Below, one piece after another: positions 44,298-52,071 of a DNA stretch of 64,000 bases. Every line of letters begins with the position of its first letter. The stretch's first letter is position 1. Made by a program: the position numbers and the translations under genes. A model generated the notes under the pieces. The model saw only the letters and a program-made list of their open reading frames with translations. It ran no database searches and was not told the origin of the DNA. The stretch lies in NCBI RefSeq assembly GCF_001303895.1, contig NZ_LJSD01000054.1, positions 124,001-188,000 of the forward strand, given 5' to 3'. This DNA comes from Mesorhizobium sp. 1M-11. Lineage in GTDB: Bacteria > Pseudomonadota > Alphaproteobacteria > Rhizobiales > Rhizobiaceae.

Positions 44298-44404
44298 CTT
44301 CGACCAGCCTGCTCCAGGGTCAGTCGAAGCTGCGTTCGTACAAAGCACATGCGTGTGTTCAGGATCGCATCCGGCATGCCTTGGTGCTTGACGGCCCGAG
44401 AGAA

Positions 44405-44424
44405 TATGGAATAAATATTTCATA
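44405..44424 (+). promoter_or_regulatory. Candidate IolR operator upstream of iolG
   Basis: TATGGAATAAATATTTCATA is palindromic except for one pair and contains GGAA-N6-TTTC, one base from the GGAA-N6-TTCC motif reported for the RpiR-type repressor IolR of Sinorhizobium. It lies 72 bases before the iolG ATG in the only AT-rich part of the spacer. Confidence 0.55.
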
Positions 44425-44495
44425 CAGAGTCTTTCTGGCCTTTTCATTCCGAATCCGGTGCGACCTCGACTGGCGCGCCTAGCAAAGGGGTTGTC

Positions 44496-45491
44496 ATGAC
44501 AGTGCGTTTTGGTCTCCTCGGCGCCGGCCGCATCGGCAAGGTTCACGCGCGGGCGGTCGGCTCGAACCCGCAGGCCAAGCTGGTCGCCGTGGCCGATGCC
44601 TTCGAGAAGGCGGCCAAGGAACTGGCAAAGAGCTACGGCGCCGAAGTCCGGTCCATCGAAGCGATCGAGAAGGCTGCGGACATCGATGCGGTGATCATCT
44701 GCACGCCCACCGACACCCATGCCGACCTGATCGAGCGCTTCGCCAAGGCCGGCAAGGCGATCTTCTGCGAGAAGCCGATCGATCTCGACGTCAAGCGCGT
44801 GGAGAAATGCCTGGCTGTGGTCGACAAGACCAAGGCGGCGCTGATGGTCGGCTTCAACCGCCGCTTCGACCCGCATTTTGCCGCCGTGCGCAAGGCGATC
44901 GACGACGGCGCCATCGGCAAGGTCGAGCAGGTGGTGATCACCTCACGCGATCCGGGTGCGCCGCCGGTCGACTACATCAAGCGTTCGGGCGGCATCTTCC
45001 GCGACATGACCATCCATGATTTCGACATGGCGCGTTTCCTGCTCGGCGAGGAGCCTGTGGCGGTATCGGCGCACGCGTCGGTGCTGGTCGACAAGAAGAT
45101 CGGCGAAGCCGGCGATTTCGACTCCGTCAGCGTCATCCTGGAAACAGCGTCGGGCAAACAGGCCGTTATCTCAAATTCGCGCCGCGCCACCTATGGCTAT
45201 GACCAGCGCATCGAAGTGCATGGTTCGAAAGGCATGGTCGCAGCCGAAAACCAGCGTCCCGTTTCGATCGAAGTGGCGAGCGAGAAGGGCTATGTCCGCC
45301 CGCCGCTGCACGACTTCTTCATGACCCGCTACATCGACGCCTATGCCAATGAGATCGCGACCTTCATCGAGGCGACGACTACTGGCAAAAAGGCCTCGCC
45401 CAGCGGTAAGGACGGGCTGCTCGCGCTGAAGATCGCCGATGCGGCGCTCAAATCCGCCAAGCAGGGCAAGACGATCCGTCTCGATAAATAG
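44496..45491 (+). CDS. iolG: Inositol 2-dehydrogenase
   Basis: 331 residues of the Gfo/Idh/MocA family: Rossmann motif GLLGAGRIGKVHARAV, EKPIDLD (catalytic Lys), GFNRRFDPHF and GGIFRDMTIHDFDMARFL (active-site Asp and His) as in rhizobial IdhA/IolG. It oxidises myo-inositol to scyllo-inosose with NAD, the entry step of the pathway completed by iolE, iolD, iolB and iolC downstream. GGGG Shine-Dalgarno 7 bases before ATG. Confidence 0.93.
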   Translation: MTVRFGLLGAGRIGKVHARAVGSNPQAKLVAVADAFEKAAKELAKSYGAEVRSIEAIEKAADIDAVIICTPTDTHADLIERFAKAGKAIFCEKPIDLDVKRVEKCLAVVDKTKAALMVGFNRRFDPHFAAVRKAIDDGAIGKVEQVVITSRDPGAPPVDYIKRSGGIFRDMTIHDFDMARFLLGEEPVAVSAHASVLVDKKIGEAGDFDSVSVILETASGKQAVISNSRRATYGYDQRIEVHGSKGMVAAENQRPVSIEVASEKGYVRPPLHDFFMTRYIDAYANEIATFIEATTTGKKASPSGKDGLLALKIADAALKSAKQGKTIRLDK

Positions 45492-45510
45492 GGCAGGCAG
45501 GGAGGCCGAA

Positions 45511-46305
45511 ATGAGCGCTCTCGATACACGCAACAGCGCAACGCGCGCACTGATCACAGGTGGCGCGCAGGGCGTCGGATTGGCCGTGGCGCGGCAACTC
45601 GTCGACGAGGGCTGCAAGGCGCTGGTTCTGCTCGGACGCTCGCAAGAAAAAGGCCAGGTCGCCGTGGCCGAGCTGGAGAAGAAGGGCGCGGAAGCGATCT
45701 TCATCAGCGCCGACCTTGCGGATCCGGATGCCTGTCTTGCCGCCGTTGAAGCCGGCGTGAAGCGGTTCGGCAGCCTGAATGCGCTGGTCAACGCTGCGGC
45801 CTCGGCCGCGCGCGGCTCGCTGGTCGAAACCACGCCCGCCATGTTCGACGAGATGTTCGCCATCAACGTGCGCGGCCCGTTCTTCCTGATGCAGGGCCTG
45901 GTCAAGCATCTCTTGGAAACCGGGCAGGCGGGCTCGATCGTCAATGTGCTCTCGGTGAACGTGCATGGCGGCCAGTCGTTCCTGTCCTCCTATTCGGCCA
46001 GCAAGGGCGCCCTGGCGACGCTGACCAAGAATGTCGCCAACGCCTATCGCCGCAACCGCATCCGCTGCAACGCCGTGCTGCCGGGCTGGATGGACACGCC
46101 GGGCGAGGCCTACACGCAGGCGAGGTTCCACGGCGCCGGAGCCGATTGGCTGGCCAAGGCCGAAGCCGCCGCGCCGATGGGACAGCTCGTGAAGACGCAC
46201 GAGATGGCAGGTCTCATAACCTACATGCTGTCGCCCCAATCCGGCGTGATGACCGGCGCGCTGGTGGATTATGACCAGAATGTGCCTGGCATCATCGGCG
46301 AATAG
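45511..46305 (+). CDS. Short-chain dehydrogenase/reductase
   Basis: 264 residues from the ATG at 45511, which has GGGAGG 5 bases upstream. TGGAQGVGLAVARQL is the cofactor loop, NAAASAARG the NAG region, and YSASKGALATLTKNVA the Tyr-x3-Lys site. The C terminus lacks a special signature. It follows iolG by 19 bases, so it may act on an inositol epimer or the oxidised product; the substrate is not defined by sequence. Confidence 0.85.
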   Translation: MSALDTRNSATRALITGGAQGVGLAVARQLVDEGCKALVLLGRSQEKGQVAVAELEKKGAEAIFISADLADPDACLAAVEAGVKRFGSLNALVNAAASAARGSLVETTPAMFDEMFAINVRGPFFLMQGLVKHLLETGQAGSIVNVLSVNVHGGQSFLSSYSASKGALATLTKNVANAYRRNRIRCNAVLPGWMDTPGEAYTQARFHGAGADWLAKAEAAAPMGQLVKTHEMAGLITYMLSPQSGVMTGALVDYDQNVPGIIGE

Positions 46306-46383
46306 TATGCCTTGAACACAGAAAGCGCCGTCAGTTGGCAGCCGAAGCGGGTTTGGTTGGTGTTCTGGGGCGTGACAAACGCA

Positions 46384-46485
46384 ATGACTTCGGCTATTAG
46401 CCACCCCATGATCCACCTGACCGCCTCGTTTTGGTACTTTAGCTACGGTAGCTCGCTGGCGGCGGGAGGATTGCGCTCGATCTGA
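46384..46485 (+). CDS. Aromatic-rich leader peptide of the DAHP synthase gene
   Basis: A 33-codon frame (ATG 46384, second in-frame ATG 46408, stop TGA 46483-46485) whose product contains SFWYFSYGSS: Phe, Trp, Tyr, Phe, Ser, Tyr at 46429-46446. Such density of all three aromatic residues in a short frame directly before an aromatic-pathway gene is the hallmark of an attenuator leader. Ribosome-binding sites are weak (GGGG 13 bases before the first ATG). Which ATG is used is uncertain. Confidence 0.72.
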   Translation: MTSAISHPMIHLTASFWYFSYGSSLAAGGLRSI

Positions 46486-46534
46486 AGATTGCAGCATAAA
46501 AATCCGAACAGCCGCCAGACCTGGCGGCTTTTTT
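46421..46534 (+). promoter_or_regulatory. Transcription attenuator (alternative hairpins) before the DAHP synthase gene
   Basis: Region 4, CTGGCGGC (46521-46528), pairs with region 3, GCCGCCAG (46511-46518), forming a terminator followed by six T (46529-46534). The same 8-mer CTGGCGGC occurs at 46456-46463 (region 2), just after the aromatic codons, and can pair instead with region 3 as antiterminator. Region 1, CCGCC (46421-46425), can pair with GGCGG of region 2, holding the aromatic codons and a small AGCTA-CGG-TAGCT hairpin in its loop. A ribosome stalled on Phe/Trp/Tyr codons would cover region 1 and free region 2. Confidence 0.75.
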
Positions 46535-46573
46535 GTTTCAGCCGGCAGGTCTCCCAACCAGGAGCAGAAAGCC

Positions 46574-47665
46574 GTGTTGACCACCACAGACGACCTTCGG
46601 GTCAAGGAACTCAAGGAACTGAGCACACCGGAACAGGTGATGCAGGAGATACCGCGCACGCTGACGGCGACCCGCACGGTCGCCGCGTCGCGCAACGCGA
46701 TCCACGCCATGTTGACCGGTACCGACGACCGGCTGCTGGTCGTGGTGGGTCCTTGTTCGATCCACGATCCGGCCGCAGCCATAGACTACGCCAATCGTCT
46801 GGCGGCACTGCGCGATAGTCTGTCCGACCGGCTCGAGATCGTCATGCGGGTCTATTTCGAGAAGCCACGCACCACGGTCGGCTGGAAAGGCCTGATCAAC
46901 GATCCCGATCTCGACGGCAGCTTCAACATCGACAAGGGGCTTAGGCTGGCGCGCAATGTGCTGGCGGCAGTCAACAATCTCGGCCTGCCGGCTGCGACCG
47001 AATTCCTCGACATGACAACGCCGCAATACATCGCCGATCTCGTCGCCTGGGGTGCGATCGGCGCGCGCACGACCGAGAGCCAGATCCATCGCGAACTGGC
47101 ATCCGGCCTGTCGTGCCCGGTCGGCTTCAAGAACGGCACCGACGGCAATGTCCGCATTGCAGCCGATGCCGTGAAATCCGCCGCGCACCCGCATCATTTC
47201 ATGGCAGTCACCAAGGGCGGGCGCAGCGCGATCGCGGCCACCACCGGCAATGAGGACTGCCACGTCATCCTGCGTGGCGGGCTTGCGCCCAATTACGATG
47301 CCGCAAGCGTCGAGGCGGCCAGCGCCGAACTCACCCGTGTCGGCATCGCGCCGCGGCTGATGATCGATGTCAGCCATGCCAACAGCAGCAAGAAGCCGGA
47401 GAACCAGCCGATGGTCGCGGCCGACGTGGCGGGACAGGTCGCGGCGGGCGACGAGCGCATCATCGGCCTGATGATCGAAAGCAACCTCGTTGCGGGCCGT
47501 CAGGATGTCGTGCCCGGCAAGCCGCTGGTCTATGGCCAGAGCATCACCGACGGCTGCATCGACTGGGCAACGACGGAGACCGTGCTCAAGGGGCTCGCCG
47601 ATGCCGTCGAGCAGCGCCGGGCGGCACGCAATGCGATGATCGCCAAGCGGCCGGGCGCGGCGTAA
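46574..47665 (+). CDS. Class I 3-deoxy-7-phosphoheptulonate (DAHP) synthase
   Basis: 363 residues, type I-alpha DAHP synthase (AroF/G/H-like). Motifs: VGPCSIHDPAAAIDYA, YFEKPRTTVGWKGLINDPDLDGSF, AIGARTTESQIHRELASGL, PVGFKNGTDGN and DVSHANSSKKPENQ (metal and PEP ligands). It condenses PEP and erythrose-4-phosphate, the first shikimate step. GTG start 9 bases after AGGAG. The gene stands inside the inositol region and is preceded by an aromatic-codon leader and terminator, so it is likely regulated by charged tRNA levels as well as feedback. Confidence 0.95.
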   Translation: MLTTTDDLRVKELKELSTPEQVMQEIPRTLTATRTVAASRNAIHAMLTGTDDRLLVVVGPCSIHDPAAAIDYANRLAALRDSLSDRLEIVMRVYFEKPRTTVGWKGLINDPDLDGSFNIDKGLRLARNVLAAVNNLGLPAATEFLDMTTPQYIADLVAWGAIGARTTESQIHRELASGLSCPVGFKNGTDGNVRIAADAVKSAAHPHHFMAVTKGGRSAIAATTGNEDCHVILRGGLAPNYDAASVEAASAELTRVGIAPRLMIDVSHANSSKKPENQPMVAADVAGQVAAGDERIIGLMIESNLVAGRQDVVPGKPLVYGQSITDGCIDWATTETVLKGLADAVEQRRAARNAMIAKRPGAA

Positions 47666-47679
47666 GCGCGGGACACCGG

Positions 47680-47708
47680 TTGGGCGGCAGAAGACGTCTG
47701 CCGCCCAA
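47680..47708. terminator. Bidirectional terminator between convergent genes
   Basis: A 12-bp perfect stem, TTGGGCGGCAGA (47680-47691) with TCTGCCGCCCAA (47697-47708), and a 5-base loop. It lies 14 bases after the DAHP synthase stop and 5 bases from the stop of the opposing oxidoreductase gene. No U run, so efficiency is uncertain. Confidence 0.65.
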
Positions 47709-47713
47709 TGACA

Positions 47714-48823
47714 TCATCGCACGTCGACCCAGCGCTTTTCCTCAAACGAGCGCGCCATGGCATGCACGGTGCGCTCGATCTCCAGCCCCTCGTCGAATTC
47801 GATGAGGTTCGCCTCTTCGCCTCGGATGCGGCGGATCAGTTCGCGGCATTCGATCGTCTTGAGGTCGTTGAACCCCAGCCCATGACCCGGCGCGGGGATG
47901 AAGCGGTCATAGGGCTTGTGCACCGGTGCCGCCAGGATGGTGCGGTATCCTTGATCGGTGACACGGTCGGAGGTGACATAGAGTTGGAACTCGTTGAAGC
48001 GCTCCTGGTCGAACAGGATCGAGCCCTTCGATCCGAAGATCTGCACCGCAATGCGGCCCTTGCGGCCCCAGGCGGAGCGGTTGACCAGCAGCGTGCCTGA
48101 AACGCCATTATCGAGGTGGATCAGCGCACTGGCAACGTCATAGGTCTCGACGGCGCGACGCCCGCCGCCCGCCACGGCGCGGTCGGCATAGGGCTTGGCC
48201 ATGTCGCACATCACGCTGGCGACCCGGCCGAACAGCGCCTTGACCAGAGACAGCGGATGCACGGCGAAATCGTCCAATGCGCCATAGCCGGAAGCCGCCT
48301 CATGCTTCCAGCCGAACAGCGTTTCGGGGTCGGCCATGAAGTCTTCGTCCATCTCGACGCGCAGATGGTTGACCGCGCCGATCGCGCCCTCATCCAGCAG
48401 CGTCCTGATGTGCCGGATCGCTGGGCTCTGGATATAGTTGTAGCCGAGCACTGCTGCCTTGCCGGACCGGCGTGCCGCCGCCAGCATGGCTTCCGCATCG
48501 GCGAAGGACGGTGCCATCGGCTTTTCGCACCACACATGTTTGCCGGCTTCGAGTGCGGCGATGGCCATTTCCGGATGAAACTGGTTCGGCGTGGTGACTG
48601 AGACGACATCGACGGCTGTATCTTCGATCACAGCGCGCCAGTCGCCGGAAGCCGTCTCGAAACCGAACTCGCCGGCTCGCTGCCTGGCCAGCTCGGCATT
48701 GGCCTCGGCGAGATGGACGAGCCGAACCGGTTCGACGTCGCCGAAAACGGTGCGTACGGACGTCCAGGCCAGGGCATGGCATTTGCCCATGAAACCCGTA
48801 CCAATCAGGCCGACACCGATCAT
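47714..48823 (-). CDS. Gfo/Idh/MocA-family oxidoreductase, probably inositol-related
   Basis: 369 residues from the ATG 48821-48823 with AGGAG 7 bases upstream. GLIGTGFMGKCHALAW is the NAD-binding loop, WCEKPMAPSFADAEAM the EKP motif and GYGALDDFAVHPLSLVKALFG the substrate side. Diverges from iolR. Substrate unknown; a scyllo-inositol or related sugar dehydrogenase is plausible from context. Upstream of the start is the shared promoter region with an inverted repeat. Confidence 0.85.
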   Translation of the reverse strand: MIGVGLIGTGFMGKCHALAWTSVRTVFGDVEPVRLVHLAEANAELARQRAGEFGFETASGDWRAVIEDTAVDVVSVTTPNQFHPEMAIAALEAGKHVWCEKPMAPSFADAEAMLAAARRSGKAAVLGYNYIQSPAIRHIRTLLDEGAIGAVNHLRVEMDEDFMADPETLFGWKHEAASGYGALDDFAVHPLSLVKALFGRVASVMCDMAKPYADRAVAGGGRRAVETYDVASALIHLDNGVSGTLLVNRSAWGRKGRIAVQIFGSKGSILFDQERFNEFQLYVTSDRVTDQGYRTILAAPVHKPYDRFIPAPGHGLGFNDLKTIECRELIRRIRGEEANLIEFDEGLEIERTVHAMARSFEEKRWVDVR

Positions 48824-48880
48824 GCGCGATCTCCTCTGAGCGCAAGGCATTCATAGCATTTGCACTTTTTAGTCCATTTT

Positions 48881-48894
48881 TTCCTTGTTTGGAA
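48881..48894. promoter_or_regulatory. Inverted repeat in the iolR/oxidoreductase divergent region
   Basis: TTCC-TTGTTT-GGAA at 48881-48894, in an AT-rich stretch between the divergent genes. The half-sites equal those of the GGAA-N6-TTCC iol motif but in the opposite order, so it may or may not be an IolR site. Confidence 0.3.
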
Positions 48895-48977
48895 CATACG
48901 ATCTATTTTCTGTGACAGCCCTTGCTGAGACTGCTAAGCTCTTGCGATCAGGGACGGAACAGGGGATTCTCCGGCTC

Positions 48978-49799
48978 ATGAACCCTCGCCTGCCGCAAGA
49001 TTACGAATCGCTTCGCAACCTCGTCCTGGAACGGCGCGCCGCACTGCCGAAACGCATCGCGCAGATCGCGGCCTATGCGCTCGACAATCCCGACGAGATC
49101 GCCTTCGGCACGGCGGCGAGTATCGCAGCTTCCGCCGGCGTGCAGCCCTCCACGCTCATCCGCTTCGCGCAGTTCCTTGGTTTCGACGGCTTCACCAGCC
49201 TGCAATCGGTCTTCCGCGAGCGATTGCGCGAGCGCACCGTATCCTATGAAGATCGGCTGAAAACGCTGCGTGGAAGCGGCACCACGCAGAACCGCGCCAT
49301 CCTCGACGGCTTCGTGGAGGTCTCGACACGGTCGCTCGAAGCGGTATCGCGCTCGCTCGACGACGGTCTTCTCGATCGCGCGGTGGATATCCTGGCCAAG
49401 GCCGAGACCATCTATCTCGTCGCGCGCCGTCGTTCCTACCCGATCACCTCCTACATGGCCTACGCGCTCGGTAAGCTGAAGATCCGCTACACGCTGGTCG
49501 AATCCGCTGCCGGCCTCGATCCGGAAATCATGTCCTTCGCCACGCCGAAGGATGCCGTGGTGGCGATCAGTTTCTCGCCCTATGCCACGCAGACCGTGGA
49601 CTATGCCCGCATACTGGCCGACCAGGGCGTGCCGGTGGTGGCCATCACCGACAGCGCCTTTTCGCCGCTCGCCCAGTCGGCCAGCGTCTGGTTCGAAGTG
49701 GCCGAAGCCGATTGTGCCGGCTTCCGCTCCCTGTCGGCCACAATGGCGCTGGCGATGACGCTGGCCGTGGCGACGGCGGAGCGCCGCAGCGGAGCCTGA
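48978..49799 (+). CDS. iolR: RpiR/MurR-family regulator, IolR-like
   Basis: 273 residues from MNPRLPQDYESLRNLV. The N-terminal helix-turn-helix is around FGTAASIAASAGVQPSTLIRFAQFLGFDGFTSLQ. The C-terminal SIS domain (about 120-260) has YLVARRRSYPITSYMAYALG and AISFSPYATQTVDYARILADQGVPVVAITDS for phosphosugar binding. In Sinorhizobium a homologue represses the iol genes, relieved by a late inositol intermediate. Placement directly before iolC with GGAA-N6-TTCC in between supports the assignment. Confidence 0.88.
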   Translation: MNPRLPQDYESLRNLVLERRAALPKRIAQIAAYALDNPDEIAFGTAASIAASAGVQPSTLIRFAQFLGFDGFTSLQSVFRERLRERTVSYEDRLKTLRGSGTTQNRAILDGFVEVSTRSLEAVSRSLDDGLLDRAVDILAKAETIYLVARRRSYPITSYMAYALGKLKIRYTLVESAAGLDPEIMSFATPKDAVVAISFSPYATQTVDYARILADQGVPVVAITDSAFSPLAQSASVWFEVAEADCAGFRSLSATMALAMTLAVATAERRSGA

Positions 49800-49818
49800 T
49801 TCCGGCAAAACAACTCGG

Positions 49819-49862
49819 GAATTTCTATTCCATATTGACTATGCAATGGAATTAACATTTCA
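49819..49862 (+). promoter_or_regulatory. IolR operator region upstream of iolC
   Basis: GGAA-TTTCTA-TTCC (49819-49832) matches the published GGAA-N6-TTCC motif exactly. A second, one-mismatch copy, GGAA-TTAACA-TTTC, lies at 49849-49862 and is almost the same as the site before iolG. Both are in the AT-rich spacer 61-104 bases before the iolC start. Confidence 0.6.
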
Positions 49863-49922
49863 TATCAAGGAGTGACGACGACGTCTTGTGACGTCAGGAG
49901 CCTTCATTTCAGGGAGGAAAGC

Positions 49923-51854
49923 ATGGCGAGCCCTCGCGGCGCCGACAAGGCGCTCGACGTCATCACCATCGGCCGTGCCTCGGTGGACCTGTATGGTCAG
50001 CAGATCGGTTCCCGACTGGAAGACATCACGTCCTTCGCCAAATCCGTCGGCGGCTGCCCGGCCAATATCGCCGTGGGCACCGCGCGGCTTGGCCTGAAGT
50101 CGGCGCTATTGACGCGGGTCGGCGACGAGCAGATGGGCCGCTTCATCCGCGAACAGCTGGTCCGCGAAAAAGTCAATGTCGAAGGCCTTCGCACCGATCC
50201 CGAACGGCTGACAGCTCTGGTGCTGCTCTCGGTTGAGGATGAGGGCGTCTCGCCGATGATCTTCTATCGTTCCGACTGCGCCGACATGGCGCTGTCGGAG
50301 GACGATGTCGACGAGGCTTTCGTGACTTCGGCAAGGGCGATCGTGGTCACCGGCACGCATTTCTCCCGACCCAACAGCGACGCCGCCCAGCGCAAGGCGA
50401 TCCGCATCGCCAAGGCGCATGGCGGCAAGGTGGTGTTCGATATCGACTACCGCCCGAACCTGTGGGGCCTCGCAGGCCATGCCGAGGGGTTCGGCCGCTA
50501 CGTCAAATCCGATCGCGTCTCGGCGCAGTTGAAGACGGTGCTGCCTGATTGCGACCTGATCGTCGGCACCGAAGAGGAGGTGCTGATCGCATCCGGCGAA
50601 AGCGATTTGCTGACCGCACTCAAGACTATCCGTTCGCTGTCTGCCGCCACTATCGTGCTCAAGCGCGGGGCCAAGGGCTGCATCGTCTATGACGGACCGA
50701 TCAGCGACGATCTCGAGGATGGCGTCGTCGGCGACGGCTTCCCGATCGAAATCTACAATGTGCTCGGCGCCGGCGATGCCTTCATGTCCGGCTTCCTGCG
50801 TGGCTGGCTGGGCGGCGAGGATTTCGCCACCGCCGCTACCTGGGCCAATGCCTGCGGGGCGTTCGCGGTGTCACGGCTGCTCTGCGCGCCCGAATATCCG
50901 ACTTATGCGGAACTGCAGTTCTTCCTGAAGAACGGTTCGAAACATCTGGCGCTGCGCAAGGACGAGGCGATCAATCATGTCCACTGGGCGACCACGCGAC
51001 GCCGCGACATCCCGCTTCTGATGGCGCTGGCTTGCGATCATCGCCTGCAACTGGAAGATATCGCAACCAAGGCCGGTGCGGATGTTTCACGGATAAACGC
51101 CTTCAAGGTGCTGGCGGTGAAGGCCGCCTCGAAGGTTGCTGCCGGACGGGGTGGTTACGGCATGCTGCTCGACGAAAAATTTGGCCGTGAAGCGATGTTC
51201 GAGTTCGCACACCATTCTTTCGCCTGGCTCGGCCGTCCGGTCGAACGGCCCGGCTCCCGGCCGCTGCGCTTCGAGTTCAGCCAGGACATCGGTTCGCAAC
51301 TCGTCGACTGGCCTGTCGACCACTGCATCAAATGTCTGTGTTTCTATCACCCCGACGATCCGGAGGACTTGAAGAAAGAGCAGCAGGAAAAGCTGCGCGC
51401 CCTTTTCGAAGCCGCACGGAAAGTCGGTCGTGAACTGCTGATCGAGATCATCGCCAGCAAGCATGGCAGGATCGATGACACCACGGTGCAGCGCGCGTTG
51501 CAGGAACTCTATGCACTCGGCATCAAACCCGACTGGTGGAAACTGGAACCCCAGGCTTCCGCGAACGCCTGGGCGAAGATCGAAGAAACCATCGTCAGCA
51601 ACGACCCGTTCTGCCGGGGTGTCGTGCTGCTGGGTCTCGAGGCGCCGCTGAACGAGCTGGAGACAGCCTTTTGCGCAACGGCGGACGTGCCGATCGTCAA
51701 GGGTTTTGCCGTCGGCCGCACCATCTTCGCCCATGCCGCCGGACAATGGCTCGCCGGAAAAATGAGCGACGAGGAAGCCGTGGACGACATGGCGCGGCGT
51801 TTCGAGGAATTGACCAGGGCCTGGCTTGCCGCGCGCAACCGCGAGGCGGCATAA
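49923..51854 (+). CDS. iolC: Bifunctional 5-dehydro-2-deoxygluconokinase / DUF2090 aldolase-like protein
   Basis: 643 residues from the ATG at 49923 (AGGGAGGAAAGC in front). Residues about 10-320 are a PfkB kinase: SVGGCPANIAVG near the N terminus, DIDYRPNLWG and the anion-hole motif VLGAGDAFMSGFLRGWLGG. Residues about 340-643 are DUF2090, with a class I aldolase-like barrel (LLMALACDHRLQLEDIA, KCLCFYHPDDP). The kinase phosphorylates DKG and the fused domain is considered to cleave DKGP, doing the work of IolJ. Fusion is usual in rhizobia. Confidence 0.93.
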   Translation: MASPRGADKALDVITIGRASVDLYGQQIGSRLEDITSFAKSVGGCPANIAVGTARLGLKSALLTRVGDEQMGRFIREQLVREKVNVEGLRTDPERLTALVLLSVEDEGVSPMIFYRSDCADMALSEDDVDEAFVTSARAIVVTGTHFSRPNSDAAQRKAIRIAKAHGGKVVFDIDYRPNLWGLAGHAEGFGRYVKSDRVSAQLKTVLPDCDLIVGTEEEVLIASGESDLLTALKTIRSLSAATIVLKRGAKGCIVYDGPISDDLEDGVVGDGFPIEIYNVLGAGDAFMSGFLRGWLGGEDFATAATWANACGAFAVSRLLCAPEYPTYAELQFFLKNGSKHLALRKDEAINHVHWATTRRRDIPLLMALACDHRLQLEDIATKAGADVSRINAFKVLAVKAASKVAAGRGGYGMLLDEKFGREAMFEFAHHSFAWLGRPVERPGSRPLRFEFSQDIGSQLVDWPVDHCIKCLCFYHPDDPEDLKKEQQEKLRALFEAARKVGRELLIEIIASKHGRIDDTTVQRALQELYALGIKPDWWKLEPQASANAWAKIEETIVSNDPFCRGVVLLGLEAPLNELETAFCATADVPIVKGFAVGRTIFAHAAGQWLAGKMSDEEAVDDMARRFEELTRAWLAARNREAA

Positions 51855-51876
51855 GAACGGCTGGAGGACACGCACG

Positions 51877-52059
51877 ATGACCGGCCTGCATTTCTCACAC
51901 TCGATGTGGCCTGCGCCGGTTCTTCAACCGGCCCTCCGGGTTGCCTTTCGGCGGACGTCTGCGGCGTCGAGAGGCTCAACCGTATGTCCAATACGCTCTT
52001 CGCCCCTCGACGCCGTATCCGCCTCGCCCAAAGTGCAACGCAGGCCACATGGAGTGTGA
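51877..52059 (+). CDS. Small open frame read through the inverted-repeat element
   Basis: 60 codons from ATG 51877 (GGAGGACACGCACG in front, a good ribosome-binding site that may originally have served iolD) to TGA 52057-52059, ending 3 bases before the iolD ATG. It lies almost wholly in the 188-bp element and has no recognisable domain. Translation, if any, may matter only for coupling to iolD. Confidence 0.3.
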   Translation: MTGLHFSHSMWPAPVLQPALRVAFRRTSAASRGSTVCPIRSSPLDAVSASPKVQRRPHGV

Positions 52060-52071
52060 GAAATGCAGGCT
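51884..52071. mobile_element. 188-bp element with 32-bp terminal inverted repeats between iolC and iolD
   Basis: Arms at 51884-51915 and 52040-52071 are 32-bp inverted copies with a single mismatch (outer part CCTGCATTTCTCACACTC). Inside are a 6-bp hairpin CCGGTT-CTTC-AACCGG and a second inverted pair, CGGCGTCGAGAGG and CCCCTCGACGCCG, so almost the whole element folds on itself. It has the structure of a MITE or large palindromic repeat. It supplies the iolD ATG and a GGAG ribosome-binding site in its right arm. Confidence 0.7.
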
